A stretch of 64,000 bases of DNA from Pseudomicrostroma phylloplanum (Eukaryota; Basidiomycota; Exobasidiomycetes; Microstromatales): positions 930,001-994,000 of the forward strand of contig BCHS01000003.1 in assembly GCA_039545275.1 (NCBI GenBank). Reading direction: 5' to 3'. This document shows positions 54,447 to 64,000 of the stretch, in pieces (within the stretch, counting starts at the first letter, position 1; the number at the start of each line of letters is the position of its first letter). A model generated the notes under the pieces. That model was not told the DNA's origin. It saw only the letters and a list, made by a program, of their open reading frames with translations, and made no database searches. Both the position numbers and the translations under genes were made by a program.

Positions 54447-55862
54447 CTTGACCTCTGTAGAGCTCGAGTGTTGCACTAGTCCTTGATGTATCTCACCGCT
54501 ATGGCAGCCTGACTTCTCATCAAAAAGACCGAGGGCAACGCCAGTTGCGTGGAGGAGCTCAGCAGCTGATGCTACTCTGACGAGAGGAATCGCTGCAGCG
54601 ATGAGGATGTGACGTTTCTCGAAGGAGGGAGATGATCGGTGCCGACTGCAGCGATTCTGTACGATCCAGCGGCGCTGATCGTGGGATGAACAAGGCGCTC
54701 AGGAAGGCGAGTCTGGACTGGAGATGTCGCGAGGAAGGGTGAGCACTAAGCCGAGGAAGCGAAGGGTGGCCCTTTGCTGCCGGACGACGGACCTGCGAGT
54801 GTCTCTCCTCTTCGTCGACAAGGCTTCCTTGCCTTTGCGATTCACACTCCGCTTCCGTCGCGGCTCAAGCTTCCGTACCGCTAAGTAATGGGCAGCCAGG
54901 CCGCGGGTCTCTCTACTCAGGCCTCGGCCGTCGCAGTGAAGTCGAGCGAGCGCGTGAGAAGGCTCAGGCCTCAAATAGAGGATATCAAGCCGACATGAAG
55001 GAAGTAGATCGTCATCTTCTTTGTTGAGAGAAGCATTGCCTGCCCAGGCTGAACAGGGAGAGGTACCGGCACCCGACGCAAGGTCTCCTCCACGTCTCTG
55101 CCTCGTCCTCCCACGCAGGGCAAGACACTTGAAGTAGACATTCGCCAATCCGTTATCGGTCCCATCTCGGAGGAACACCTGTCACCATCAGCGCTATGTC
55201 TTGCTGCTGGCTTGCTTGCTTGTATGGCTGATTAGATGATGGTCTCGCTCGCACTGTCCCCTCGTCGTCTCTCGCAATGCGGACACCACTGGCGGGCGGG
55301 GGGGCTGAGGGACGGAGTGCCCTCCCGCTTCCGCGTCCTATCTTCCGGCTCCGCTATGCTGCAGCCTTGGCTCCTGTGCCCGGCTTGGCCTCCCGTCCCC
55401 GCCTTACCCAGCCGTGCCCAGCCGAGTAGTGTGCTGCTGCTGCCGCCGCCGCCTCCATACGCTCACTCACTCGTCTGATCTCTTATTGTCATCCGAGCAC
55501 ACACCCTATCCTGACCTTCGACGATTGCCTATCACTACAGCATTCTCACTTCGTATTGCGCAGGCAGACGGCCTCCATTGCGGTCTTGTCGCCGGCTCAA
55601 GCCTGAGGTACGGGAGCAACTCTTGCTCCTTTGCCCCTCCACCATTCCATCCGCCTTCTCCGGCTCCTTGAGCCTGCCTCATCGCAAGGCTTCACTCTCA
55701 TCCTCACTGTAGCCAGCATCGTCTGGGTTCCAGCCCACGTACACGCCCGCGAAACGGACACACAGCGGCTTGCTTGCCGGTGGAGCCGTTCGTAGTCCAT
55801 ACATTGAGAGAAACGTAAGCACAGCGTGCCCCGAGGCCTCGCTATCTCTTCCGCCGGCAGCA
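54447..55862. other. 1.4 kb divergent promoter region
   Basis: Separates the coiled-coil gene (-) from the SSH4-like gene (+). A 159-codon minus-strand frame (54699-55178) is Arg-rich with no domain and is probably chance. GGCGGGCGGGGGG-type G runs occur at about 55,293-55,306, and C/T-rich sequence precedes the SSH4 start, as expected of a 5' UTR. Confidence 0.5.
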
Positions 55863-58496
55863 ATGTCCCTCGTAGCCGTATCGTCGCGGAAGTGGGAGGC
55901 GGTACCACCTACATCCTCCCCAGACTCACAAGATGAGGAAATCTACTCTTCACTTGCTTCATCATCATCGTCCTCGTCTAGTCACTCCCCGCATCCCCTC
56001 ATTGACGAAGCTCTGTTGGAGCAGTCCTGGGATGACATTGTGTCCTCCCGTATTCCCTCACGCTCCTCTACCAAATCAGACGATCGATCACTCTGGCAAC
56101 ATTGGGTACAAAGCACGATTGACTCACTGGCCGACGAGGATCCCGTCTCTTTCCTATCTTTGGGTACCGGAGCTTCAAGGGAGAGCCGCCAGCAAGTCCC
56201 GGCCTTGTCCTATCCCCAGTCCGGACAAGTCAAGCGGCAACGCGGTGGCACATCTGAGGAAGCTGCAAGCAGTCGAGCTATGGAGGAGGCAAGTCGGTTA
56301 GCATTCAAGAGCCCGAGCGAGCCCAGAGCATCTCAGGATGACCCGACTGTGAAGCAGCAGTTGAGATCGCCGCGGCGACGGACTTCTTCTGCGCCAAGTG
56401 GCGGGAGCGATAGCGTACCAAGCTGGGTTCAGGGCCTTGGCAATAAGGTGGTAAGCAGCCAAGCGCAGCAGCAGGTGCCCTTCGAAGGTGGACCGGCGGA
56501 TACGCTACCTTCTCAGACGCCGTTTCCACCGCCACAAGTGCCGACTGCTCGACCTATGCCAGGAGGCAGCAACAACGATAGTGCTCTGATCATCCTCCTA
56601 CCGCTGCTCGTGCTCCTCTCGACGCTGCTCCTCGTCATGCTACTTTTCCTCATCCTGCTGATCGTCATTCGCCGGAGAGCGAGGATAGCGCTGTTGTCCA
56701 GTGATGGTCCACTGGACGTAGGTCGGGAAGAGGAGCTAGAGGGTACAGGTGGGCTCGAAGGCCTTGAGGATCGCTGGCTGGAGACGGTGGATGAGCCTAC
56801 TCGTCGTGGATACTCTCGAGCCAAGGCTTGGCTTCTATCACATCCTCCGAGCTCCACAGCTACAGAAATGACGATGTCTCAGCTTCTGTCCATCCAGGAG
56901 AAGGGCGTCTCGGCATGGTCTTTCGAGCCAGACTACGAGGCGAACTCCTCCTGCTACGTCGAGGCTCGTACGGAGATTACCTTTGTGGCCGATGGGCAGG
57001 GCATGGCACCTCAAGAAGGCGGCGGCTGCTCTGTACAGAGCAACCTTCCCCTCCCAAAGATCAATGAGGTCTACTATTGGGAGGCTAAGATCTTCACCAA
57101 GCCAGAGACGACGACCATCTCCGTCGGTCTAGCAACGAAGCCTTACCCGTCTTTCCGTCTGCCAGGGTGGAGCAAGTACTCGGTCGGCTTCTTCTCCTCG
57201 GACGGATTCAAGTGCCACAACTACCCTTTCGCTGCTCAGTCCTACGGTCCAGCATACGTGCAAGGAGATGTCATCGGGATCGGCTACCGCCCTCGGACCG
57301 GAACTGCCTTTTTCACTCGCAATGGCAAGAAGCTAGAGGACGCCTTTGTCGGCCTGAATCGCTACAATCTGTTCCCGACCATTGGAGCAAACGGACCCGC
57401 TGAGGTTCACGTCAACCTTGGCCAGGCTGCATTCGTCGTCATCGAGGCAAACGTGAAGAAGTGGGGTCTGGCCCCGATGAACGGAACTCTGGGCCCTCCT
57501 CCAGCATACGGTCAGGAGCGGGGTAGCATCCTGATCGAAGCAGGCCAGAGCTCATCGGGCGGCAGGATGACCCCGCCTCCACCGGTGTCCCCACCAAGGA
57601 GTGAGGCCGGCAACAGTCAGGGGCTGCAGATCCCGTACAGTCATGGCCGCCGTCGTCGAGGCAACGAGTCCAGGAGAGGGCGTCAGGCGATTAATGCTGC
57701 GAGTCACCAAGCCGGTGTGATGGCCGAGCAGGAGGCAGCAGAGCGGGACCGAGAGCGTCAGGAAGAGGACTACGTTGGCAGAGAGAGGAGAGCCTCGACC
57801 TCGTCTTCTATCTCCGAGGCCCCTCTCAACCCGCCCACTCCAGGTCATCTCGACATCAGTCTGCATTCGCTGAGAGGAAGCCATCGCATGGGAGGTAGCA
57901 ACGAGTCCTTGTCGCCTTCGGAGGGCAACAGCAGTCGCAGTAGCAACACGCTCCGACTTCAGCTGCACACGCCACCGGCTGTTGGTCCTGCTAACGGCCA
58001 AGACACCGGCAGCTATTTCCCACCGACGCCAACGCGTCGTTCTGGAGGCCAGGAGGGTCCTCTTGGAGGCATCGCTGCCACTCGCTCCGTCTCTCCTCCG
58101 CCTTATAGCGAGAGGACCTCTTCCACCCTCACCGCCCCAACCTTTGTCTCGCGGGACTCTGCCAACTCCTCTCCCTCTGGCTCTCTAGGCGGGACGTCAG
58201 AGTCGGGCCATCGAGCCCGGAGGACATCTGGTCGCACCCACAGGATCGCCAATGGCGTCTTTAGCGCTCTGGCCGACCTGCGTGGGGAGGGGGGCAGCGG
58301 ACAGGGCGATGTAGAGTCGCGACCGGCCCGTGCTCAGCGCAATGCGTCCGAGCTCGAGTACGAGCGATCGGTGAGCGCTAGTCGGGAGAGGGGAGGGGCT
58401 GGACAGCAACAGCAGCAGCAGCAGCAGCAGCAGAGAGCCAATACATGGGGTGAGGCTTTGGCTGGCTGGTGGTTCAGCTCTCCAGCAAGGGGATGA
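55863..58496 (+). CDS. SSH4: SSH4-like SPRY-domain adaptor of the Rsp5 ubiquitin ligase
   Basis: Single-exon gene of 877 residues. Yeast Ssh4/Ear1 are endosome-vacuole membrane proteins that recruit the Rsp5 ligase to cargo through PPxY motifs, sending plasma-membrane transporters to the vacuole. Here the order is: disordered Ser-rich N-terminus, one strong transmembrane segment at about residues 241-270 (ALIILLPLLVLLSTLLLVML then LFLILLIVI), a juxtamembrane basic stop (RRRARI), and a SPRY domain at about 350-535 with NEVYYWEAKIFTKPETTTIS, PGWSKYSVGFFSSDG and GTAFFTRNGKKLEDAFVGLN. A PPAY motif lies at about 545 and a PPPY motif at about 746. A poly-Gln run sits near the C-terminus. ATG 55863 is the only in-frame start. 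The topology and both PY motifs strongly support this role. Confidence 0.9.
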   Translation: MSLVAVSSRKWEAVPPTSSPDSQDEEIYSSLASSSSSSSSHSPHPLIDEALLEQSWDDIVSSRIPSRSSTKSDDRSLWQHWVQSTIDSLADEDPVSFLSLGTGASRESRQQVPALSYPQSGQVKRQRGGTSEEAASSRAMEEASRLAFKSPSEPRASQDDPTVKQQLRSPRRRTSSAPSGGSDSVPSWVQGLGNKVVSSQAQQQVPFEGGPADTLPSQTPFPPPQVPTARPMPGGSNNDSALIILLPLLVLLSTLLLVMLLFLILLIVIRRRARIALLSSDGPLDVGREEELEGTGGLEGLEDRWLETVDEPTRRGYSRAKAWLLSHPPSSTATEMTMSQLLSIQEKGVSAWSFEPDYEANSSCYVEARTEITFVADGQGMAPQEGGGCSVQSNLPLPKINEVYYWEAKIFTKPETTTISVGLATKPYPSFRLPGWSKYSVGFFSSDGFKCHNYPFAAQSYGPAYVQGDVIGIGYRPRTGTAFFTRNGKKLEDAFVGLNRYNLFPTIGANGPAEVHVNLGQAAFVVIEANVKKWGLAPMNGTLGPPPAYGQERGSILIEAGQSSSGGRMTPPPPVSPPRSEAGNSQGLQIPYSHGRRRRGNESRRGRQAINAASHQAGVMAEQEAAERDRERQEEDYVGRERRASTSSSISEAPLNPPTPGHLDISLHSLRGSHRMGGSNESLSPSEGNSSRSSNTLRLQLHTPPAVGPANGQDTGSYFPPTPTRRSGGQEGPLGGIAATRSVSPPPYSERTSSTLTAPTFVSRDSANSSPSGSLGGTSESGHRARRTSGRTHRIANGVFSALADLRGEGGSGQGDVESRPARAQRNASELEYERSVSASRERGGAGQQQQQQQQQQRANTWGEALAGWWFSSPARG
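58404..58432 (+). repeat. CAG poly-glutamine repeat in the SSH4-like gene
   Basis: CAG/CAA run encoding about nine consecutive glutamines shortly before the stop codon; likely length-variable. Confidence 0.85.
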
Positions 58497-58707
58497 GGGG
58501 ATGAGGGGCTGTGTCCTGTTCATGACTTTGCTTTCCTTTCACCGCTTGTTACCTATGCTATTCTATTCGCGGCCTTCGCGTGCACAGCGAGGAGGGCTTA
58601 ATTAATTGTACATTGCTTTTTTAAAGATTGGACACGTCACTACAACTTTTGCTACCTGGTGCGTCCAGCCATTCAGACGGGCTTCACCGCACAAAGAGAT
58701 TCCTCCG

Positions 58708-59963
58708 CTATCCGTCCCTGCGACGCTTCTCCTCATCAGCCCGTTCTACGCACTGGAAGAAGAGCTCCCAAAGTCTGTCTGTATCCACACTTTCCAGCAC
58801 CACCACATTGGGTCCACTTCTGCCCCAGCCGGTGGTGACGTCCTCTGGCGCAGTCGCGGTGGAGAAGTCCACGACGGTGGCTCCGAGAGCGAGACTACCG
58901 TTGGCGCACTCCACGCGTGTCTCGTACGCCCGGGGTGGAGTGAGACGCCGCGCCTTCCCTTCCTGGTCCTCGTTGAAGAAGATCTCCGGCTGCAGCACCC
59001 ATGCCACAGCCAACAAATCATGCACGGGCGGTCCCTCCTTGAATCCAAACTCTGTGCGGTACGTCTCTGCGAAAAAGGTCAAGATGGAGGCCAGCGTCTT
59101 GCGCATGGGCGAGACAGGTGGTGTGAGGAGACGATCGAGTAGGTCTGGACGGAAGATGGCTTGGTGGGTGACGTTGAGGCCGGCCATTGTGACGCGGATG
59201 GGGTGGTCGAAGAGGATTGCGGCTGCTTCTGGGTCGACGAGGATATTGAATTCTGAGGCCGGAGTGGGAAGAGAGGAGCAGCCGTCAGTATTGGAGTTCG
59301 CAGCTTGGACGTATCACAGAGTGGCTCCCTCGCACCTCACTCACCCGCCAGAGCTCCTCTGTTGCCTCTCGTTCCAGGCGGTGCACCTCCCATGATCACC
59401 ACTTCCTCCACTCCCTCTTCCGCAAGATCCGGGAAAGCTTTCAGAAGGAGTGCCACAATGGTCATTGAACCCGTAGCCACCAGGGTGAGCTTGGGTAGCT
59501 TGTTTTCTATCCGATAGGACAGGAGATCCGACCAGTACCTGAGCAAGTAGGCCGGAGTGGTAGGTGGTAGGTTGCCTTTGGACTTCATCCCTGCAGGGTA
59601 GGATGCCCACACGCGCTGCTGCACCTCTTCGCTCTCCAACTTCGGCAGACCCACCACGCCTCCGAGTCCATCATCACCATGAATCCCTGGGTCATACCTC
59701 CCGGGCTTGATCAAGGGCAGCTCCGATCCCATGAAAAGGTGCGTCCCTCCATTGGCCAAAGCCACGTCTTGTGGGCCATCAGGCAGCTTCGCGCCATAGA
59801 ATGTGAGCAGCCGGGCGGCATTGGTGAACGTAGCTTGCACAGGCGCATTCCCGCCGACGGCAGAACATCCTAACAGGTGTGCAGAGTAGAAGAGAGCCAG
59901 CAAAATCGCCAATGCATCGTCGTGACCAGGATCGCAATCCAGCCAGATTGCTTTGCGAGACAT
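58708..59963 (-). CDS. URH1: Inosine-uridine preferring nucleoside hydrolase
   Basis: Hydrolyses ribonucleosides to ribose and base in nucleoside salvage. Exons in transcript order 59963-59345 and 59252-58708, 387 residues. The N-terminal metal site is KAIWLDCDPGHDDALAIL. Further family residues are GGNAPVQATFTNAARLL, PGIHGDDGLGG, LVATGSMTIVALLL, the VVIMGGAPPG strand, EFNILVDPEAAAILF spanning the junction, and the late catalytic His/Asp in PPVHDLLAVAW. The join phase (1) gives GALA|EFNILVDP, matching the family. The upstream open frame (to 60773) is an unrelated Arg/Ser-rich stretch. Gene symbol by analogy with the single yeast member. Confidence 0.94.
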
Positions 59964-60516
59964 CCTGGTAGTCAGTGGTACAGACGGAGCGGAAGGGTGA
60001 GCGGAAGCGGAAGCGCGGCGTCTTGACTTCCCCCACACGGAAGTAGCGGAGAATGAAAATCCCCGCGTTTGGCGCTGCTGCTCCTCTTGTTCCACTTTTC
60101 CTTTCCTATTGACACAAAGCTCACGTCGGCGAAGGATGTATAGGAGTACAGCCCATCTGGTGCCTCTTGTGTCACCTCTCTCTGCCTCTGAGGACCTCAA
60201 CCAGCCCCCTATCTCGGTATAGTGGAGGTGGTCGACGCTCGGCCAGGAGGCAAACGCCGATGTTTGCGCCCACGGCTCCTTTGTTCGACGGTGCCCTGAC
60301 CGCTTGACGCCCACGCGCGAAGTCGACCTCTTGTTCGCAAGGACGGCAATATGTATCAGCTCCCTCGAGGGCGTCGCAATCAAGACATGTCTCACCTCTC
60401 CTCGACCTTGCGTTCTGTCTCCACGTCTCAGCCTTCCGGTACCAGTCTCCTCATAGCTCGATCCACGTAGCCGTCTGTCTCCCCTCGTTTCCACTGGCTG
60501 GAACCTCCATCCCAAG
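59964..60516. other. Divergent promoter, nucleoside hydrolase and tetraspan genes
   Basis: About 550 bases between divergent starts. Open frames continue from both sides but the encoded sequence is low-complexity; presumed UTR and promoter. Confidence 0.5.
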
Positions 60517-62424
60517 ATGCTTACACGGACAGGCGCCGCCTTCGTTGGCCTCAACCTCGTGCGTCTCTTGTCCATCACAGCCACTCTACTCGTTCTCGCA
60601 GCCACCCTAGAGGTGATGGTCATCGACGGCAGGCTCGTCGCTGCCGCCCGCAAGGACGAAGCTGAAGTGTGGGACGATTGCGAGTATGTACCTGGTACGG
60701 ACGTTCCCACGCATACTTGGGGACTCTTTTGGACCCAACTCGATAGTGCTTTCGTGCTGGTGCTCTGTATCATTTGTGTTTTCAGTGGTGAGTTACGAGG
60801 TTGTGCAATAAGCTATGCGCAGAGAGTCGAGGCTGACCTCAGTCTCTCCCATGGAGCAGAGGCCAACTGGGATGGCTACTGCGAGAAAGCGTTCGATTAC
60901 TGTCTTCCGGTCTTGGGTCGGCATTCGGGCACTGGCGCCCTAGGAGGCGTCCAAATGATGGTGAGTCAAGCTTAAACGCATCAACACCTTTCCAGTAGCC
61001 GTGGCTGACTCCTCGTTGTTCCGCATCAGATCGGCGCCAATCTGCTTTCTCACTACTCCGAAGGCTTTCCCCTCGCCACCGCCTGGCTCCTCTTCTTCGT
61101 TGGTCTCATCAACTTCCTCTTCGGCATCTCCTTCAAGCAGCCAGCCAAAGACTATCGCTCCTTCACTGCCTCGCGCCGATTGGCAGCAGGCAGCATCGGC
61201 TGGCCAAGACGCAAGACGGCCCCAGTGGATATCGAGAAGGCTCCCAAGTCCCTGGCAGGGCAGGTTCAGCAGGTCAGGACGTTGGATGAAGCCTTCGGGC
61301 ACCCTGGAGCAAACACCGCGGCTCATCAGGAGCTCTTGCGGGCCCAAGCTCGCCAGGCTAACGAGAAGGTCGAGCGAGACATTGAGGCTCGTCTAGCTTC
61401 CGAGTTCCGCGGTGACTCCAAGCATGCTGCCAATCTGGGAAGCGCCAGTGGCCTCTCAGGTGCCTTTATGTACGATAGCGAAAAGGGCACCAACGTAGTC
61501 ATCGGTCGACCAGCAACACGTGCCGCTTCTATTGCATCTGTTTCCATGTCGCATATCATGCCTCCCCTGTCCCACAGGCAGTCTCACACAGTTGCATCTC
61601 CACCTTATACCCGCGAGCCCACAAACTACTTCGCATACGGCAGCCCAGCTCGCGGCCCCGCTGCAGTACTTCCCCCGTCATCACACGCTGCACCATCTGT
61701 CATCTCCAGAGGCAAGGGCGGCTTCAAGCGCAAATCCCTCGCACTCGCCAAGGCTACTCGCCGACGACTCAGCAACACATCGACTATCCGCACTGGCACC
61801 GCTGGTCGACGAAGCGTCCTCTGGGGCCAAGGCACACACACCGTGCCCAGTCTCACGCGTCGACGGCTAGCACAGCAAGCCGAGAAGGAGCGAGCACAGC
61901 TGCTGCGCCTAGCTGCCGAGCTCAAGCTGCCTCGAAGCGCCGAACACAATGCTGCCGCTGCCAAGTGGGAGCCCGTCGGTCCTGAGGCTCCTTCCGCCAT
62001 GTCGACTTACTCGCACGCCGAAGAAGACGCCCCTGTCACCGGCTACTCGCCCACTTCAACTACGGGCTTCACCTCTGTCTCGCGAGCGCAGAGTCGCTAC
62101 GGTACAGAGCTGCACATGGAGGAGATCCTCCGAACAGAGCACAATGCTCCGCCTCTTCCAGCGTACGAACCTGGCCGCTTCGCTTCCACTGGAGCTGCCG
62201 CTGCATCTTCCACCCCTGCTGGATCTCGGATCGTTTTCCACCAGAGGTACGTTAGTAATGCAAGCTCTGTGCAGCCAGCTAAAGCGCGAGTTCACTCCGT
62301 GACAGAGGCGAGCCGCGCAGGAGACTTGTCGAGCCCTCCTACCGCTCGTCAGTGGGCGAGCAAGTGGGCGGATGACTCTCAGCAGGGCCAAAGCCGGCGG
62401 GTCAAGCCTCCTCCCCGCATCTGA
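60517..62424 (+). CDS. Four-helix membrane protein, DUF7598-like N-terminal domain
   Basis: Exons 60517-60787, 60860-60960 and 61030-62424, 588 residues with consistent phases (1, 0). The first 190 residues carry four hydrophobic helices: FVGLNLVRLLSITATLLVLA, WTQLDSAFVLVLCIICVFS, a weaker GRHSGTGALGGVQMMIGANL, and ATAWLLFFVGLINFLFGISF. This layout and phrases such as FVGLNLVRLLSI and LPVLGRHSGTGALGGVQ match my recollection of the fungal DUF7598 family, unknown in function. After the last helix comes a cytosolic tail of about 390 residues, basic and Ser/Ala-rich, with a PPLPAYEPG stretch that contains a PxY-like motif and several RRxS sites. Topology is inferred from hydrophobicity only. Confidence 0.75.
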
Positions 62425-62653
62425 GTAGGAGTTGGCAGGATCGCGTGCAGCAACCGACCATTGGACATTTCACTCTTCCTTCATCACGAACAATCACTCC
62501 TGTACACTTCCCCTTCTCCTCGTTCGCTCCTGTAGTGCTCTTCTTTTCGGTCCTTGTCTCGTCTCTTTCATCTGTTGCCCTTTTTGCACATGAATGAAGT
62601 ATACCATTGCAGTCCAATTCTTTCACAAGCTGGGTAGCTCCACGGGCGCAACA

Positions 62654-64000
62654 TCAGACGACATTGTACCTCCCAACACCTGGAGGAGGATTCCTCTGCT
62701 CGGCTTCGAGCGCAGCCTGTGTCGCCTCGAGCAAGATCTGCTTGATGCTCCTGACCGCATGTTCCACCTTGCCTTCATCGTTGGACTCGATGAGCAGCTG
62801 CAGCTTTGGCGGCTCGCCGGGTTGCGGCTCCTTGCCCTTCTCGTAGAAGATGCCCCGGTTCGTGATCGAGGCACCCGTCTCGGCGATGAGGGTGGACATC
62901 GTCTCCTTGTTGGTGCACCTCCACCTGGCCTTCTGCGGGAAGTCATTGATGGGTACAATGGCATGGTAGTCCGTTGCATCGGGATCCTTTGGCTTGCGAC
63001 CCTTCTCGGCAGCTTCCTGCTGGCGCTGATTGAGCCTGGCCTGATGGGCGGCATTGATCTTCGCCAGAGCTTGAGCCAGCTGAGCAGCATTGGCACCAGA
63101 GGCCTTGGCGGCATCGATGACCTTGTTGTTGGCATTCTCTGTGCTTCCTCCAGAGTCTGCGGCCGGCTTGTCGGATTCGCCCTCGGCCTTAACCTTGTTT
63201 GCTCGGACAGACTCGGGAGCAGCTCCCTTCTTGACTTCGATGTGCAGATCACGGACGCCGCTCATGTCGTCTTCGGCAGGCGGAGGACCGCGTTGCACCT
63301 TGATGTCATCGAGCTCCTTGGGCACAGCTGCAGCTCCATCCTTGGCAGCGTCTCCGCCGCCCTCTTCGCCCTCGCCGTAGGCTGACCTTTGAGCTTTGAG
63401 ATTCTTCTCACGATCACTTTCCAGGCGCTCTAGACCTTTGCCACCAAAGCCAGAGCTGGCGACATGTGCCTTGCCGCTGGTGACTTTCTCTTGGAAGTGG
63501 TCAGCCAGGGCCTGAAGCTCGGCTGGAACAGCGACCTTGCTCGCCTTCAACGCAGCAATGATGTCTCGAGCGTATCTGTCTTGCTCAGGCGTGATAAAGG
63601 TGACGCACGTACCCTTGTTGCCAGCACGACCGGTACGACCCGCTCGATGTACGTAATCTTCCATGTGGTTCGGTGCATCGTAATTGATCACAAGCTTGAG
63701 CTGCTTGATGTCGAGTCCACGGGCAGCGATGGAAGTGGCAATGACGACGTCAACCTCGCCAGCCTTGAAGTCGGAGATTGTAGCATCTCGGTCAACCTGA
63801 TCCTGGCCTCCATGCAGTGACATTGTCGTGTAGCCTTTGCTGAGCAGTTGCTTGAACAGCTCATCAGCTGCCTTTTGGCGATCCACGAAGATGAGAGCTC
63901 GCGTTTCCCGATCCAGATTGAACGTCTGACCAAGGATCTCGAGCAGCCGGTTGAACTTCGTCTCCTCTTCTCTGACTTCGACGATTTGCTCGATCTCTGG
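62654..64000 (-). CDS. PRP5: DEAD-box splicing helicase PRP5, C-terminal part only
   Basis: The reading frame enters from the right edge and ends at TGA 62654; 448 residues are visible and the N-terminus and first helicase domain lie outside. This is the second RecA-like domain: ALIFVDRQKAADEL, TTMSLHGGQDQVDRD, VVIATSIAARGLDIKQLKLV (motif V) and YVHRAGRTGRAG (motif VI). After it, SSGFGGKGLERLESDREKNL is diagnostic of Prp5/DDX46, the ATPase that remodels U2 snRNP during prespliceosome assembly. The C-terminal region ends in a KH-like segment (TMSTLIAETGASITNRGIFY) and GRYNVV. Ala-rich linkers separate them. Confidence 0.94.
   Translation of the reverse strand, partial: PEIEQIVEVREEETKFNRLLEILGQTFNLDRETRALIFVDRQKAADELFKQLLSKGYTTMSLHGGQDQVDRDATISDFKAGEVDVVIATSIAARGLDIKQLKLVINYDAPNHMEDYVHRAGRTGRAGNKGTCVTFITPEQDRYARDIIAALKASKVAVPAELQALADHFQEKVTSGKAHVASSGFGGKGLERLESDREKNLKAQRSAYGEGEEGGGDAAKDGAAAVPKELDDIKVQRGPPPAEDDMSGVRDLHIEVKKGAAPESVRANKVKAEGESDKPAADSGGSTENANNKVIDAAKASGANAAQLAQALAKINAAHQARLNQRQQEAAEKGRKPKDPDATDYHAIVPINDFPQKARWRCTNKETMSTLIAETGASITNRGIFYEKGKEPQPGEPPKLQLLIESNDEGKVEHAVRSIKQILLEATQAALEAEQRNPPPGVGRYNVV

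Noticed and set aside
54699..55178. 159-codon minus-strand frame between the coiled-coil and SSH4-like genes
   Set aside because: Arg/Leu/Ser-rich with no domain or splice support; most likely chance in GC-rich promoter sequence.

Overview
The window is nuclear DNA of a fungus, almost certainly a basidiomycete. Genes are split by short introns (about 50-150 bases) with GTGAGT/GTAAGT-type donors and CAG or TAG acceptors. The proteins carry long Ser/Pro/Ala/Gln-rich disordered stretches, and codons favour G or C at the third position. The mix of families (DUF1770, a DUF7598-like tetraspan, caleosin, Ssh4-type SPRY adaptor, LIM-C1-RhoGAP) fits Dikarya. Ustilaginomycotina is my best guess from protein style, but the sequence alone does not prove it.

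Layout, left to right: coproporphyrinogen oxidase HEM13 (+, 5' end cut off); Siw14-type phosphatase (+); DUF1770 protein (+); tRNA m5U methyltransferase TRM2 (-); a doubtful small reading frame near 7.2-7.5 kb; LIM-LIM-coiled-coil-C1-RhoGAP (+); a glutamine-rich C2H2 protein (-); AMPK gamma subunit SNF4 with very large insertions (-); DUF427 protein with a 6-base exon (+); long-form tRNase Z (-); PSP1-domain protein (+); a 1.5 kb gene-poor gap; caleosin (+); EF-hand-like small protein (+); BET2 (+); membrane-anchored UPF0047/YjbQ protein (-); ALA dehydratase HEM2 (+); UTP18 (-); ATP synthase delta ATP16 (+); secreted type-B carboxylesterase (-); SRP68 (+); an unrecognised 1,979-residue coiled-coil protein (-); SSH4-like Rsp5 adaptor (+); nucleoside hydrolase (-); DUF7598-like tetraspan (+); and the C-terminal part of PRP5 (-, cut off by the right edge).

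This is ordinary housekeeping chromosome: 24 genes with good support in 64 kb, mixed in strand and function. I see no virus, transposon, plasmid, CRISPR array or secondary-metabolite cluster. Loose functional links exist: two heme enzymes (HEM13, HEM2), two tRNA-maturation enzymes (TRM2, tRNase Z), RNA machinery (UTP18, PRP5, SRP68) and membrane traffic (BET2, SSH4). Nothing shows that they are co-regulated. All exon coordinates were worked out by eye from splice motifs, phase and family matches.

I found no clear new defence-like or mobile system. The most unusual material is gene structure (6-, 9-, 21- and 27-base exons, and stop-free in-frame introns), the heavily expanded SNF4, the membrane-tethered UPF0047 protein, the degenerate caleosin EF-hand, and the unrecognised coiled-coil giant.
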